Below are positions 9,179-18,189 of a stretch of DNA of 64,000 nucleotides, in pieces. Position 1 is the stretch's first letter. Each line of letters opens with the position of its first letter. The notes below the pieces were generated by a model, which was not told the DNA's origin, ran no database searches, and worked only from the letters and a program-made list of their open reading frames with translations. Both the position numbers and the translations under genes were made by a program. The DNA is from Sphingomonas beigongshangi (GTDB taxonomy: Bacteria > Pseudomonadota > Alphaproteobacteria > Sphingomonadales > Sphingomonadaceae), in the NCBI RefSeq assembly GCF_016820445.1, contig NZ_JADHDT010000001.1, positions 496,001-560,000 of the forward strand. Reading direction: 5' to 3'.

Positions 9179-10297
9179 TCAGGCGAAGCGCGTCTTGGCG
9201 ATGCGCGTCATCCGGCATGCCAGGTCCGCCTCGCCGCTCGCGACCAGATAGGCATCGCCATCGTCGACCAGCCCCGTCGAAAAGACGACCGGCGTCGGCA
9301 GATACATCTGGTGCGCGATCGGCGCGGTCAACGCCGGATCGGCCTCAAGCAGGGGGACGTCGTCCTCGATCCGCAGGATGCGCGACGGGTCGTCGCGATC
9401 GAGCAGCGCCCAGAAGCTGCGATAGATGCCCACCGTCTCGCGCGCCTCGACGCCGTGATAGATCATCATCCAGCCGTGGTCCGTCAGCACTGGCTGCGTG
9501 CCGCCACCGATCTTCATCGCGGAGGTCGAGCCCTTGCGCGCGCGCAGACCCGGCGCGTCGAGCGGCTTCCAGTGCAGCGCGTCGGGACTCTGCGCGAAGT
9601 TGATCGACGGCCCGCCGACCCATTCGCTGTCCGGCGGATAGGCGAAATAGACTTCGCCGAGTGGACGGGTCAGCGCGATGAACCGGTCGCGGACCAGCCC
9701 CTCGAACAGGATCATGTCCTTGTTCTGATGGTCGAGGACGATGCCGTCGAGCCGATAGGTCAGCCCGTCGCGCGACGTGTGCAGGCTGGTGCAATGCCGC
9801 TCCGCGCCGACCGAACACGTCGTCATGTACCAGGTGTCGCCGATGTGCGTGATCCGCGCGTCCTCGACGCCGTAACATTGGTAGGAGGCGGCGGGTTCGA
9901 TCGCCCGGTCGTAATGGACGCGCACGATGCGTTCGCCGGCGGGATCGAGCTCCACCGGCAGCAGCCAGGACAGCGAGGTGAGGCCCAGCACGCGATGGCG
10001 GCGGCCCTTGATCTCGAACTGGCGCGGATCGGCCATGTCCACGTCGGCGAGCGGCCATGCGTCGAGCCGATAGCCTTCGGGCGTCCAGCGGATCGCCCGG
10101 ACATGGCCGTCGCGCACCGGCTCCGACAGGGCCTCCGCGATGCGGACCATCAGCAGCAGGTTGCCGCTCGGCAGCCGCGTGAAGCCCGGGTTGAACGCTC
10201 CGAGCACATAGGTCGGCTCCGCGATGCCGCGGCGCAGCGGCGAGCGGGCGAGGTCGACGTCGTCGGGGGTGAAGATCAGCGTATCGGCGTGGATCAT
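9179..10297 (-). CDS. GH130-family glycoside phosphorylase/hydrolase
   Basis: 372 residues with a five-bladed propeller style sequence. Family marks are FNPGFTRL near the start, GVEDARIT with the expected catalytic Asp146 next to Glu145, and GGGTQPVLTDHGWMMIYHGVE, which includes phosphate/sugar-site residues. GH130 enzymes are best known as beta-mannoside phosphorylases (mannosyl-glucose, manno-oligosaccharides); some members are hydrolases. No signal peptide is visible, so it is cytoplasmic. The ATG giving MIHADTLIFTPDDVD was chosen because the 20 preceding codons look non-coding. Neighbours are a GH13, a GT4 and a porin, hinting at a small oligosaccharide-use cluster. Confidence 0.88.
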   Translation of the reverse strand: MIHADTLIFTPDDVDLARSPLRRGIAEPTYVLGAFNPGFTRLPSGNLLLMVRIAEALSEPVRDGHVRAIRWTPEGYRLDAWPLADVDMADPRQFEIKGRRHRVLGLTSLSWLLPVELDPAGERIVRVHYDRAIEPAASYQCYGVEDARITHIGDTWYMTTCSVGAERHCTSLHTSRDGLTYRLDGIVLDHQNKDMILFEGLVRDRFIALTRPLGEVYFAYPPDSEWVGGPSINFAQSPDALHWKPLDAPGLRARKGSTSAMKIGGGTQPVLTDHGWMMIYHGVEARETVGIYRSFWALLDRDDPSRILRIEDDVPLLEADPALTAPIAHQMYLPTPVVFSTGLVDDGDAYLVASGEADLACRMTRIAKTRFA

Positions 10298-10340
10298 GCC
10301 GCGTGAAGCGCGGCGGCCGACGATGGGTTCCCGCGATGCT

Positions 10341-10367
10341 GCCCCTCCCCGCCCCACGGGGAGGGGC
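10341..10367. terminator. GC-rich hairpin after the porin gene
   Basis: GCCCCTCCCCG and CGGGGAGGGGC form an 11-bp perfect stem with a 5-base loop just past the porin stop codon. The same core appears in repeats near 59 kb, so this may be a REP unit acting as a terminator. Confidence 0.55.
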
Positions 10368-10373
10368 GATGGT

Positions 10374-11234
10374 TCAGAACGCGGCCGTCACCGAGAACAC
10401 CACCTGCGGCCCCGCGATCGGTCCGCCGTCCTTGGTCGACGAGAAGTTGGGCAGCAGATAGGCCGACTCGCGCCTGCCGATGTCGGTATCGACATAGGCG
10501 ACGCCCAACGTCAGCGGCGTGCCCTTCACCGCCAGGTCGGCGCCGAGCATCCAGTCCCAGTATTTGCCGGTCGGCGCCACCGACGTGCCGTTGGGGCCAA
10601 GGCCGGGATTGCCCTTCGAATAGCCGATATGCGCCTTGGCGGTCAGCGGCGTCGACGGAATGCCGGCGGCGGCGTCGCCCCACAGGTACAGATTGTCCTG
10701 CTTGTCGCCCGGCCGCGTGTAGATCCCGGACTGCGCTGCCGCGCCGGTCGCATACCAGTTGCCGAGCGCCTGCTGCTTCGGCGCATAGGCAACTCCCGCC
10801 AGCAGCGTCGCCGGGCCGAGCGTTCCCGACAGCTTCACATAGGGTTCGGCGAAGTCGGTCTTCGATGCGCCGCCGGGATACATGTACCAGGTCAGGCCGA
10901 TGTCCAGCGTGCCGCCGTTGCCGACCGGCGTCTTGAACCCCCCGATCAGGTCGAGCTCCATGTTTGCGCCGCCGAACGTCCCCCAGCCCGCGAGGTTCGA
11001 CGCCCAGGTGCCGACGTACAGACCGCTTTCATGCGCGATCGTGAGGCCGCCCTGGATCGCCATCTCCTCGTCGGACTGCGACACGCCGCGAAAGCGATAG
11101 TCGGAGACGAGCGCGACGCTGCCCGTGACGGTGACGGGCCTGGGAGGCGCGGTATCCTGCGCGGCGACGGGCGCGGCGGTCAGGAAGAGAGACAACGCGG
11201 CCGCCATGGCCGCGGCGAAGATATAGGACTTCAT
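10374..11234 (-). CDS. TorF-family putative porin (Gcw_chp family)
   Basis: 286 residues. The first ~25 residues form a clear signal peptide ending AAPVAAQ. The mature protein starts TVTGSVALVSDYRFRGVSQS, the hallmark of the Gcw_chp/TIGR02001 outer-membrane family, and continues as alternating beta-strand sequence ending in an aromatic residue (VFSVTAAF). A good ribosome site (GAAAGGGG) precedes the ATG. It lies upstream of the GH130/GH13/GT4 genes on the same strand and could supply small solutes, but members of this family are also found beside unrelated genes. Substrate unknown. Confidence 0.85.
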   Translation of the reverse strand: MKSYIFAAAMAAALSLFLTAAPVAAQDTAPPRPVTVTGSVALVSDYRFRGVSQSDEEMAIQGGLTIAHESGLYVGTWASNLAGWGTFGGANMELDLIGGFKTPVGNGGTLDIGLTWYMYPGGASKTDFAEPYVKLSGTLGPATLLAGVAYAPKQQALGNWYATGAAAQSGIYTRPGDKQDNLYLWGDAAAGIPSTPLTAKAHIGYSKGNPGLGPNGTSVAPTGKYWDWMLGADLAVKGTPLTLGVAYVDTDIGRRESAYLLPNFSSTKDGGPIAGPQVVFSVTAAF

Positions 11235-11440
11235 GGGACCCCTTTCACATGCGTGAGGTCCCTCCTGCGCCCGGGCCCGCCAGCGCGCTCGTCTCGGAGG
11301 AGGATGAGACGGATCGCCGGTCGTTCCCGGGCACGGTCCTCGCTAGTGCAGCAAAGCTGCCCGCGGGTTGCTTCGACGTGACGAAATGTTGCCGCGCGTC
11401 ACGTCACATGGTCGAATGCTTTGGCGCTCTCTCCGGGGAG

Positions 11441-11488
11441 AAAAAATCCGTCCGTGCCGGCCTCTGGGGGATGGACCGGCACGGACGG
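11441..11488 (-). terminator. Rho-independent terminator after sulP
   Basis: CCGTCCGTGCCGG (11448-11460) pairs perfectly with CCGGCACGGACGG (11476-11488). On the minus strand the stem is followed by six T residues. It lies 40 bp past the sulP stop codon and ends the CA-sulP operon. Confidence 0.85.
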
Positions 11489-11527
11489 CAGGGGAGGCCA
11501 TGCGAGGGTGCTTGCGGCCTAGTCGCG

Positions 11528-13036
11528 TCAGTGCGCCAGCGCGGCGACCTTGCCGCTGGCGCCGAACACCTCCACCGCGTCGCCGGCGGCGCGGCGGCGC
11601 TGGAACCAGTCCTTGATGAACTCCGCGCACGTATGGTCGACGGTCTTCAGATCGCTGACGTCGAGCCGCACCGGGCCGGTCGGCGCCCGATCGAGCGTGT
11701 CGGACAGCTTCGGCAGCGAGACGAACGTCGCCGCGCCGGCGAGGCCTATGGCATGGCCGCCAGCGGCCTCGCCTTCCGACACCTTCAGCCTGAGCCGCGT
11801 CAGGTTCGGGACCAGTTCGAGCAGCGACAGGCCGATGCCGACCAGCACGCCGGTGAGCAGGTCCGCCGCGACCACGGTGACGAGCGTCGCCAGCCAGATG
11901 AAGGCGGGCAGCACGCCATAATGCGTGAACAGATGCCTTGCATGGTGGAGGCTGACGAGCCGCCAGCCGGTGACGACAAGGATCGCGCCCAACGCCGCCA
12001 TCGGGATCTCGCGCAATACCCAGGGCAGCAGCGCGACGAAGCCCAGGATCCACGTCCCGTGCAGCATCGTCGACGCGCGGCTCTTCGCCCCCGCCTGGAC
12101 GTTGGCCGACGATCGCACGATGACGCCGGTCATCGGCAGGGCGCCGGCGATGCCGCACAGCAGGTTGCCGACGCCCTGCGCCCGCAGTTCCTTGTTGTAG
12201 TTGGTGCGCGGCCCGTCATGCATCCGGTCCACCGCCGCCGCCGACAGCAACGTCTCCGCGCTGGCGATGAAGGCGATGGCGAGCGCCGCGGCGAGGATCG
12301 ACGGATCCATGAACCGCGCGACCATGTCGTTGCCCGGCAGGCTGATCGCCGCGGTGATCGATTCCGGCACGCTGACGCGCGCGACCTCGATTCCGAAGGC
12401 CATGGCGGTGAAGGTACCCGCGAGCACGCCGACGAGCGCGCCGGGGACGAGCTTAAGCGACGCAGGCCGGACCTTTTCCCAGCCGATCATGCAGACGATC
12501 GTCAGCATGCCGATGCCGAAGGCGAGTTCGGCGGCCTGGATGTTGTCGGGGGACAGGCCCAGCAGGCGGCCGGGCATGGCGAACAGGTTCTGGATGCCCG
12601 AGGGCAGCGGCTTGGCGTCGAACAGGACGTGGAACTGGCCGACCACGATCAACAGGCCGATGCCGGCGAGCATGCCATGGACGACCGCCGGGCTGATCGC
12701 GCGGAACCAGCCGCCCAGCCGCAGCACGCCGGCGACGAACTGGATCACGCCGGCAATGATCAGGATCGGGCCCAGCGCGGACATGCCGTGGTCGCGCACC
12801 AGCTCGAACACGACCACCGCCAGGCCGGCGGCGGGACCGCTGACCTGCAGCGGCGAGCCCGCCAGCGCACCCACGACGATGCCGCCGATGATGCCGGTGA
12901 TCAGCCCCTTTTCCGGCGGCACGCCGGACGCGACCGCAATGCCCATGCACAGCGGCATCGCGACGAGGAAGACGACGATGGACGCGGTGAAGTCCCGCGT
13001 CAGCATCGCCGTCGAGGGCAGTTTCAATCCGCGCAT
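11528..13036 (-). CDS. SulP-family anion (likely bicarbonate) transporter with STAS domain
   Basis: 502 residues. It opens with about ten to twelve hydrophobic segments, including the SulP phrases TASIVVFLVAMPLCMGIA and GSPLQVSGPAAGLAV, and ends in a ~100-residue STAS domain (VRLDVSDLKTVDHTCAEF). The start ATG overlaps the carbonic anhydrase stop by one base (ATGA-type junction), so both are made together. SulP transporters carry sulfate, bicarbonate or dicarboxylates. The tight coupling to a beta-carbonic anhydrase favours bicarbonate, as in BicA-like systems. The frame stays open far upstream through the carbonic anhydrase gene, but that part is not SulP-like. Confidence 0.88.
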   Translation of the reverse strand: MRGLKLPSTAMLTRDFTASIVVFLVAMPLCMGIAVASGVPPEKGLITGIIGGIVVGALAGSPLQVSGPAAGLAVVVFELVRDHGMSALGPILIIAGVIQFVAGVLRLGGWFRAISPAVVHGMLAGIGLLIVVGQFHVLFDAKPLPSGIQNLFAMPGRLLGLSPDNIQAAELAFGIGMLTIVCMIGWEKVRPASLKLVPGALVGVLAGTFTAMAFGIEVARVSVPESITAAISLPGNDMVARFMDPSILAAALAIAFIASAETLLSAAAVDRMHDGPRTNYNKELRAQGVGNLLCGIAGALPMTGVIVRSSANVQAGAKSRASTMLHGTWILGFVALLPWVLREIPMAALGAILVVTGWRLVSLHHARHLFTHYGVLPAFIWLATLVTVVAADLLTGVLVGIGLSLLELVPNLTRLRLKVSEGEAAGGHAIGLAGAATFVSLPKLSDTLDRAPTGPVRLDVSDLKTVDHTCAEFIKDWFQRRRAAGDAVEVFGASGKVAALAH

Positions 13037-13737
13037 CACTCCGCGGCCTGGGCGAATTCGACGTCGCTCGCGCGCCGCTCGGCGGCGGGCAGCGCGACCG
13101 GGAAGGGCTCGCCCTCGCGGATCACCACGAACTTGCCCGTGTTCCCGTCCAGACCCAGGACGTTGCCCTCGTGGATGTCGACGAACCAGCCGTGCAGGGA
13201 GATGTCGCCGCGCGCGATGCCGGCCGCGACCGACGGATGGGTGCGCAGGTTGGCGATCTGTGCGACCACATTCTCCAGGCTCAGCGCGCGCACGCGCTCG
13301 CCGTCGGTCAACTCCGGATAGCTGCGGTCGACGACCTGGCGCGCCGCGGCACCGTGGCGCAGCCACTGCGCGACGTTGGGCACCGACGACAGCGCGGCGG
13401 GGTCGCCCGACAGACCCTTCATCGCGCCGCAGTCGGAATGGCCGCAGACGATGATGTCGCGCACGCCGAGCACGGAGATCGCATATTCGACCGTCGCGGT
13501 GGTGCCGCCGCTGGGCTGCGCGAAGGGAGGGACGATATTGCCCGCGTTGCGGCAGACGAACAGATCGCCCGGCTGCGCCTGCATGATGTGCTCGGGCACG
13601 ATGCGCGAATCGGAGCAGGAGATGATCAGCGCCTTCGGGCTCTGCCCGTTGAGCGCGAGATTGGAATAGAGCGCCTGCTGATCCTGGAACACCTTCTTTT
13701 CGAAGGCGAGGACGCGGCCGATCACTTCGTTGTTCAT
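13036..13737 (-). CDS. Beta-class carbonic anhydrase
   Basis: 233 residues, catalysing CO2 + H2O to bicarbonate. Zinc ligands Cys41 (SCSDSR), His100 and Cys103 (CGHSDCGA) are all present, as is the Asp43-Arg45 dyad, so the enzyme should be active. No signal peptide; cytoplasmic. The ATG giving MNNEVIGRVLAFEKK follows an excellent GAGGAG ribosome site; a longer open frame upstream has no family similarity. It is the first gene of an operon with a SulP transporter, which suggests coupling of bicarbonate transport and hydration for anaplerosis or pH control. Confidence 0.93.
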   Translation of the reverse strand: MNNEVIGRVLAFEKKVFQDQQALYSNLALNGQSPKALIISCSDSRIVPEHIMQAQPGDLFVCRNAGNIVPPFAQPSGGTTATVEYAISVLGVRDIIVCGHSDCGAMKGLSGDPAALSSVPNVAQWLRHGAAARQVVDRSYPELTDGERVRALSLENVVAQIANLRTHPSVAAGIARGDISLHGWFVDIHEGNVLGLDGNTGKFVVIREGEPFPVALPAAERRASDVEFAQAAE

Positions 13738-14064
13738 GGTTGATACTCCTCCTCGAAACCCGCCAGCGGGTCTTGCGGGGAGTATGTACGTGGCCCGTTT
13801 TGCTGACACGCCGCGCCGATGTGAGAAAGTGTTGCCGGGAAGAAGTGGCGGAGAAACCGTCCCGGCGTCCGGTCCTTGTGCGGGGGGGGCGGGGGCCGGC
13901 ACCGGCCCGATCCAGCATCGCTGGATCGCACGTTAGAGCGGGATGACATCAGGTCGAACCACTCCGTCATTGCGAGCGTAGCGAAGCAATCCAGGCCTTG
14001 CTGGTCCGGCTCTGGATTGCTTCGCTCTGCTCGCAATGACGGATCAATGGTGAGTCATCATGCT
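13738..14064. other. Intergenic region without a gene
   Basis: About 330 bp between the carbonic anhydrase start and the end of the histidine kinase gene. It holds the carbonic anhydrase leader and a long inverted repeat (listed separately). No convincing coding sequence was seen on either strand. Confidence 0.7.
13966..14043. repeat. Long inverted repeat (NGTCATTGCGAGCG type)
   Basis: The arms begin CGTCATTGCGAGCGTAGCGA and end with the near-complement TCGCTCTGCTCGCAATGACG, with ~30-bp arms around a short loop containing TCCGGCTCTGGATTG. This matches a repeat class scattered in many proteobacterial genomes. It lies between two converging leader/terminator regions and may act as a bidirectional transcript end. 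Confidence 0.75.
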
Positions 14065-15375
14065 CTACCGCGGCAGGAAGATCGTCGCGCGTAAGCCGCC
14101 CTCGGCCCGGTTGGCGAGGCTGAGCGTCCCGCCCTCCCCCGCGACGATCTTGGCGACGATCGGCAGCCCCAGGCCGAACCCCACCGTGTCGCGCGGTCGC
14201 GCCGTGTCAAGGCGGACGAAGGGTTCGAGCACGCGCTTGAGCTGCTCCTCGGGAATGCCGGGGCCGTCGTCCTCGACCGCGATCGCCACGCCCTCGCTCT
14301 TGCTGTCGAGCCGGATGACGACGTTGCCGGCGTAATGGACGGCATTCTCGACGAGGTTGCCGAGCGCGCGCTTGAACGCGACCGGCCGCACGCGCACCTC
14401 GCAATGGTTCGGCCCTTCATAGGACCCCGGCAGGTCGCGGTCCTCGACATCGTCGATCAACGTCGCGCAGACGACGGCGATGTCCGTCAGCACCGGTTTT
14501 TCCGGATCGCTGTCGCCGCCCAGGAAGGCGAGCAGCGAGGCGATCATCGCCTCCATCTCGCCGAGGTCCCGGCCGATCGCGGCGCGCACCGCGGGATCCT
14601 CCACGCCGTCCGCGCGAAGCCGCAGCCGGGCGAGCGGCGTGCGCAGGTCGTGGCCGACCGCGGCCAGCGCCTGCGTCCGGTCGGCGATCAGCCGCTGGAT
14701 GCGCCCCGCCATGCGGTTGAAGGCGGCGACGACGCGACGCACCTCGCCCGGCCCGTCCTCCGGCACCGGCGCATGGACGCCGTCGCCGAACCGGTCCGCC
14801 GCGGCGGCGAGGTTGCGCATCGGCCGCAGCATCTGCTGGATCAGCAACCCGCCGAGCAGCATCAGCGCGAGCGCCGGGATCAGCGCGAGCAGGATGCGCT
14901 CCGCGGCGAGGTTGAGGTTCTGCAGCGGCTCCAGCGTGCGGAAGTAGAGCCAGCTGCCATCGGGCAGTTGCAGGCCGCCGGTCACCACCGAACTGCGTCC
15001 GGGCGAGCTCAGCCGCAGCCGGAGGTCGGACCGCGCGAGCGACGGCTCCCATTCTATGACCTGGTGCCGCATGCTGTCGAGCGCGGGGGCGATCGGCGGC
15101 GGCGCGGGCAGCGACTGCTGCCAGTGCAGCGCATAGCGTTCGGTGGTCAGGTCCTCCGCCATCTCGGCGCGGCGCATCGCCGGCTGTTCGGCGACGAGGC
15201 GGCGGGCGATGACGAGATGCTCGGCGAGCCGCCGCGCCTCGTCGTCGCGGACGGAGAACTGGCTCGCGCGCTCGTAGAGCAGCGTCGAGACGCCGAATTC
15301 GATCACCATGGTCAGCAGCAGGATCGCGACGATCTGCCCGATCAGGCCGATCGAGGGCCGCAGCAATCGCCTCAA
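14065..15375 (-). CDS. EnvZ/RstB-type sensor histidine kinase
   Basis: 436 residues. A first transmembrane helix lies at residues ~11-33, followed by a periplasmic loop of ~130 residues, a second helix (LALIPALALMLLGGLLI), a HAMP domain, the H-box VGHDLRTPLARLRL, an N-box (NLVENAVHYAG) and G-boxes (DDGPGIPEE, GLGLPI). The frame has no ATG near the expected start. A TTG overlapping the response regulator stop (TTGA) gives LRRLLRPSIGLIGQ and is the likely start. The pair is translationally coupled. The signal is unknown; the EnvZ-like layout suggests an envelope or osmotic cue. Confidence 0.88.
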   Translation of the reverse strand: MRRLLRPSIGLIGQIVAILLLTMVIEFGVSTLLYERASQFSVRDDEARRLAEHLVIARRLVAEQPAMRRAEMAEDLTTERYALHWQQSLPAPPPIAPALDSMRHQVIEWEPSLARSDLRLRLSSPGRSSVVTGGLQLPDGSWLYFRTLEPLQNLNLAAERILLALIPALALMLLGGLLIQQMLRPMRNLAAAADRFGDGVHAPVPEDGPGEVRRVVAAFNRMAGRIQRLIADRTQALAAVGHDLRTPLARLRLRADGVEDPAVRAAIGRDLGEMEAMIASLLAFLGGDSDPEKPVLTDIAVVCATLIDDVEDRDLPGSYEGPNHCEVRVRPVAFKRALGNLVENAVHYAGNVVIRLDSKSEGVAIAVEDDGPGIPEEQLKRVLEPFVRLDTARPRDTVGFGLGLPIVAKIVAGEGGTLSLANRAEGGLRATIFLPR

Positions 15376-16082
15376 CGGCGCGTCACCTCGGTGTTGAACA
15401 TATAGCCGACGCCGCGCACGGTGATGATCGGTGCGTCCTGTCCCGCATTCGACAGCTTGCGGCGCAGGCGGCTGATCAGCACGTCGATGCTGCGGTCGGA
15501 ACTGTCGCCCAGCCGCGTGCGCGACAATTCGATCAGCCGCTCGCGCGCGATGACGCGGCCGGCATGTTCGGCGAGCGCGACGAGCAGGTCGAACTCCGCG
15601 CCGGTCAGGTCGACGACCGCGCCGGTCGGCGACGTCAGCTCGCGGCGCGGCAGCGTCACCGTCCAGCCGTCGAAGCTCAGCACGCCGTCCTCGCGCTCGC
15701 CGCTCCGCCGCTCCAGCTGGCCGCGGCGCAGCACCGCGCGGACGCGGGCGATCAGCTCGCGCGTCCCGAACGGCTTGGGCAGATAGTCGTCCGCGCCGAG
15801 CTCCAGACCGACGACGCGGTCGGTCTCGCTGCCCTTGGCGCTGATGAAGATGATCGGCACCTCGCTCTTCTGGCGGAGCGCACGGCACAGGTCGATGCCG
15901 CTGGTGCCCGGCAGCATGATGTCGAGCAGCACGAGATCGACGGGCCCGGCCTCCAGCGCCAGCCACATCTCCGGCGCGGCGGAGGCGGGGCGGACGAGAT
16001 AGCCGTTCTCCTGCAACGCGCGGGTGGTCAGCGTGCGCAGCGCGGGATCGTCCTCGACCAGGAGGATGGTGGGGGCGGTCAT
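15372..16082 (-). CDS. OmpR-family response regulator
   Basis: 236 residues. The receiver domain has acidic pocket Glu10-Asp11-Asp12, phosphoacceptor Asp54 (LVLLDIMLPG) and Lys103 (YLPKPFG). A C-terminal winged-helix domain ends GVGYMFNTEVTRR. The ATG giving MTAPTILLVEDDPALR was chosen; the 19 codons upstream are not family-like. It is followed by its kinase with a 4-base overlap. Its targets cannot be read here. Confidence 0.92.
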   Translation of the reverse strand: MTAPTILLVEDDPALRTLTTRALQENGYLVRPASAAPEMWLALEAGPVDLVLLDIMLPGTSGIDLCRALRQKSEVPIIFISAKGSETDRVVGLELGADDYLPKPFGTRELIARVRAVLRRGQLERRSGEREDGVLSFDGWTVTLPRRELTSPTGAVVDLTGAEFDLLVALAEHAGRVIARERLIELSRTRLGDSSDRSIDVLISRLRRKLSNAGQDAPIITVRGVGYMFNTEVTRR

Positions 16083-16217
16083 GGCCGGAGAGGTAGGCCG
16101 CGCGCCCGTTCGGGTCAACAGAGGCCGACTTGGACACAATATCTTACGCGCCGGCCGATCGGCGGCAACGGCGGACGCCTAGATCCTGCGCCACATGCAC
16201 TTGGAGGAGGTTTCCGC

Positions 16218-16451
16218 ATGATCCGTACGTTCGCCACGCTCGCCCTGATCGCGCTCGCCGCGCCCGCCGTCGCCGGCCAACCGTCCGACCCGAAGGTCGC
16301 CGCCGGCTGCACCAAGCATCAGGTCCACGCCCCCGCCGGCAAGATCGTCAGCCACGCGCCGGTCTATTTCTGCAAGACCAAGGCGCAGACTGTGGCCGCC
16401 AACGACAAGCTGCGGCCCAACCCGATCGCTCCCGTCGTCGCGCGCGACTGA
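16218..16451 (+). CDS. Small secreted protein, unknown function
   Basis: 77 residues with a strong ribosome site (TTGGAGGAGG) and a clear signal peptide (MIRTFATLALIALAAPAVAG). The mature part is ~57 residues with two cysteines (GCTKHQ, YFCKTK) that could form one disulfide. No domain is recognised. It is divergent from the response regulator gene. The codon use and signal peptide make it a likely real periplasmic protein. Confidence 0.72.
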   Translation: MIRTFATLALIALAAPAVAGQPSDPKVAAGCTKHQVHAPAGKIVSHAPVYFCKTKAQTVAANDKLRPNPIAPVVARD

Positions 16452-16460
16452 TATTGTCCG

Positions 16461-16523
16461 CCGCCGTCCGCCCCCACCCTGCCGCTACGGCGCCGATCGG
16501 GGCGGGCGGGGATGGCGGACGGC
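16461..16523. terminator. Hairpin between converging genes
   Basis: GCCGTCCGCC (16461-16470) pairs with GGCGGACGGC (16514-16523), with further G/C pairing inside. It lies 10 bp past the small secreted protein and ~110 bp past the converging MFS gene, so it may serve both. Confidence 0.5.
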
Positions 16524-16634
16524 GCAGCGCCATGCCCGGAATCTCGTTCCGGCGAGGTTCATCGGCACCCCGCTAGCCGGGACGCAGGCGGGCCCCCGCT
16601 CCCTTGACCCGTGCCGGGGTCCGCCGCCCGCGCC

Positions 16635-18176
16635 TCAGTCCGCCGCGATCGGGCCGCTCACCGCCGCCGGGCGCCGCGTGAACCACACCACCAGCGTCCC
16701 CGCCAGGCACAGATAGGCGGACAGGCGGAACAGGTCGGTCGAGGCGAGCAGATAGGCCTGCCCCACCATCTGCCGCGTGATCGCCGCCGCCGCCTGCGTC
16801 GACGAGGCGCCGAGATGCTGCAGCGTGTCGCTCGCCATCCGATACGCCGTCCCCTGCCCCACCGCATCCGCCAGCCGCGTCTGGTGCAGCGTCTCGCGCC
16901 GATCCCAGGCGGTGGTGATGATCGACGCGGAGAAGGATCCCGCCACGATGCGCGCGAAGTTGGAGATGCCGGTGGCCGACGGGATGCGGTGCGGCGGGAT
17001 GCCGTCGAGCAGGATGGTGATCATCGACAGGAAGAAGATGCTCATGCCGACCCCCTGCACCAGCATCGGCAGCATGAAGTCGACCACCGACGCATCGGTC
17101 ACGAAATGCGAGCGCATCCAGTAGGACAGGGCGAAGGCGAGGAAGGAGAAGGACCCCAGGATGCGCGCGTCGATCTTGCCCGACAGGCGCGCGGCGAGCG
17201 GCGACATCACCACCGCGACGAGTCCGCTCGGCGCGGCGGTCAGTCCCGCCCAGGTCGCGGTATAGCCGATCTGCGTCTGCAGCCACAGCGGCAGGATCAG
17301 TGTGTTGGCGAAGAAGATCGCATAGCCCATGCAGAACACGGCGGTGCCGATCGCGAAGTTGCGGTTGGCGAACAGCGACAGGTCGACCGCCGGATTGGCG
17401 TCGGTCAGCTCCCAGATCAGCCAGGCGACGAAGCCGACCGCCGCGACGACCGTCATCACGCAGATCGTCGTGTCGTTGAACCAGTCCGCGTTCTTGCCCA
17501 GGTCGAGCACGACCTGCAGCGCCCCGACCCACACCACCAGCAGGCCCATGCCGATCGTGTCGATCGGCAGCTTGCGGGTCGGCGTCTCGCGCGTCTTGAG
17601 GCCGTTCCAGCAGGTCAGCGCGCAGAAGATGCCGACCGGCACGTTGATCAGGAAGATCCAGCTCCAGTGGTAATTGTCGCTGATCCAGCCGCCCAGGATC
17701 GGCCCCATCACGGGTCCGACCAGCGTCGTCATCGACCAGACGCCCAGCGCGGTCGATCGCCGTTCGGGCGGGAAGATCGCGATCAGCAGCGCCTGGCTGC
17801 CCGGCATCATCGGCCCGGAGCAGGCACCCTGCAGGATGCGGAAGACGATCAGCGACTGCAGGTTCCAGGCGATGCCGCACAGGAACGAGGCGAGCGTGAA
17901 CGCCGCCACCGCGACGCAGAAGGTGCGCACCACGCCGAACCGGCCCATCAGCCAGCCGGTCAGCGGCACCGCGACGCCGTTCGCCACCGCGAAGGCGGTG
18001 ATGATCCAGGTCGAATTGTCGCTCGACACGCCGAGGTTGCCGGCGATCGTCGGCAGCGACACGTTGGCGATCGTGCTGTCCAGCACCGTCATGAACGTGC
18101 CGAGCGCCAGCGCGAAGGCGAGCAGGGCGCGACCCCCGCCCTCCAGCGGCGGCAGGGTGGATTGAGGAGCGCTCAT
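16635..18176 (-). CDS. DHA2-family MFS efflux transporter (EmrB-like), second system
   Basis: 513 residues, 14 predicted membrane helices. Helix 1 carries the motif LDSTIANVSLPTIAG (DHA2 motif D1 type), followed by WIITAFAVANGVAVPLTGWL. The shorter ATG (MSAPQSTLPPLEGGG) was chosen; upstream codons are arginine-rich and come from another frame of the adaptor. It starts 13 bp after the adaptor stop, as the last gene of a marR-nodT-emrA-emrB operon. The role is export of hydrophobic toxic compounds with the adaptor and outer-membrane channel. Confidence 0.92.
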   Translation of the reverse strand: MSAPQSTLPPLEGGGRALLAFALALGTFMTVLDSTIANVSLPTIAGNLGVSSDNSTWIITAFAVANGVAVPLTGWLMGRFGVVRTFCVAVAAFTLASFLCGIAWNLQSLIVFRILQGACSGPMMPGSQALLIAIFPPERRSTALGVWSMTTLVGPVMGPILGGWISDNYHWSWIFLINVPVGIFCALTCWNGLKTRETPTRKLPIDTIGMGLLVVWVGALQVVLDLGKNADWFNDTTICVMTVVAAVGFVAWLIWELTDANPAVDLSLFANRNFAIGTAVFCMGYAIFFANTLILPLWLQTQIGYTATWAGLTAAPSGLVAVVMSPLAARLSGKIDARILGSFSFLAFALSYWMRSHFVTDASVVDFMLPMLVQGVGMSIFFLSMITILLDGIPPHRIPSATGISNFARIVAGSFSASIITTAWDRRETLHQTRLADAVGQGTAYRMASDTLQHLGASSTQAAAAITRQMVGQAYLLASTDLFRLSAYLCLAGTLVVWFTRRPAAVSGPIAAD

Positions 18177-18189
18177 CGCGACGCGCCGC

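Noticed and set aside
13037..13918. Long N-terminal extension of the SulP frame
   Set aside because: The extra ~290 residues lie in a different frame of the carbonic anhydrase gene and are arginine-rich; SulP begins at the ATG overlapping that stop.
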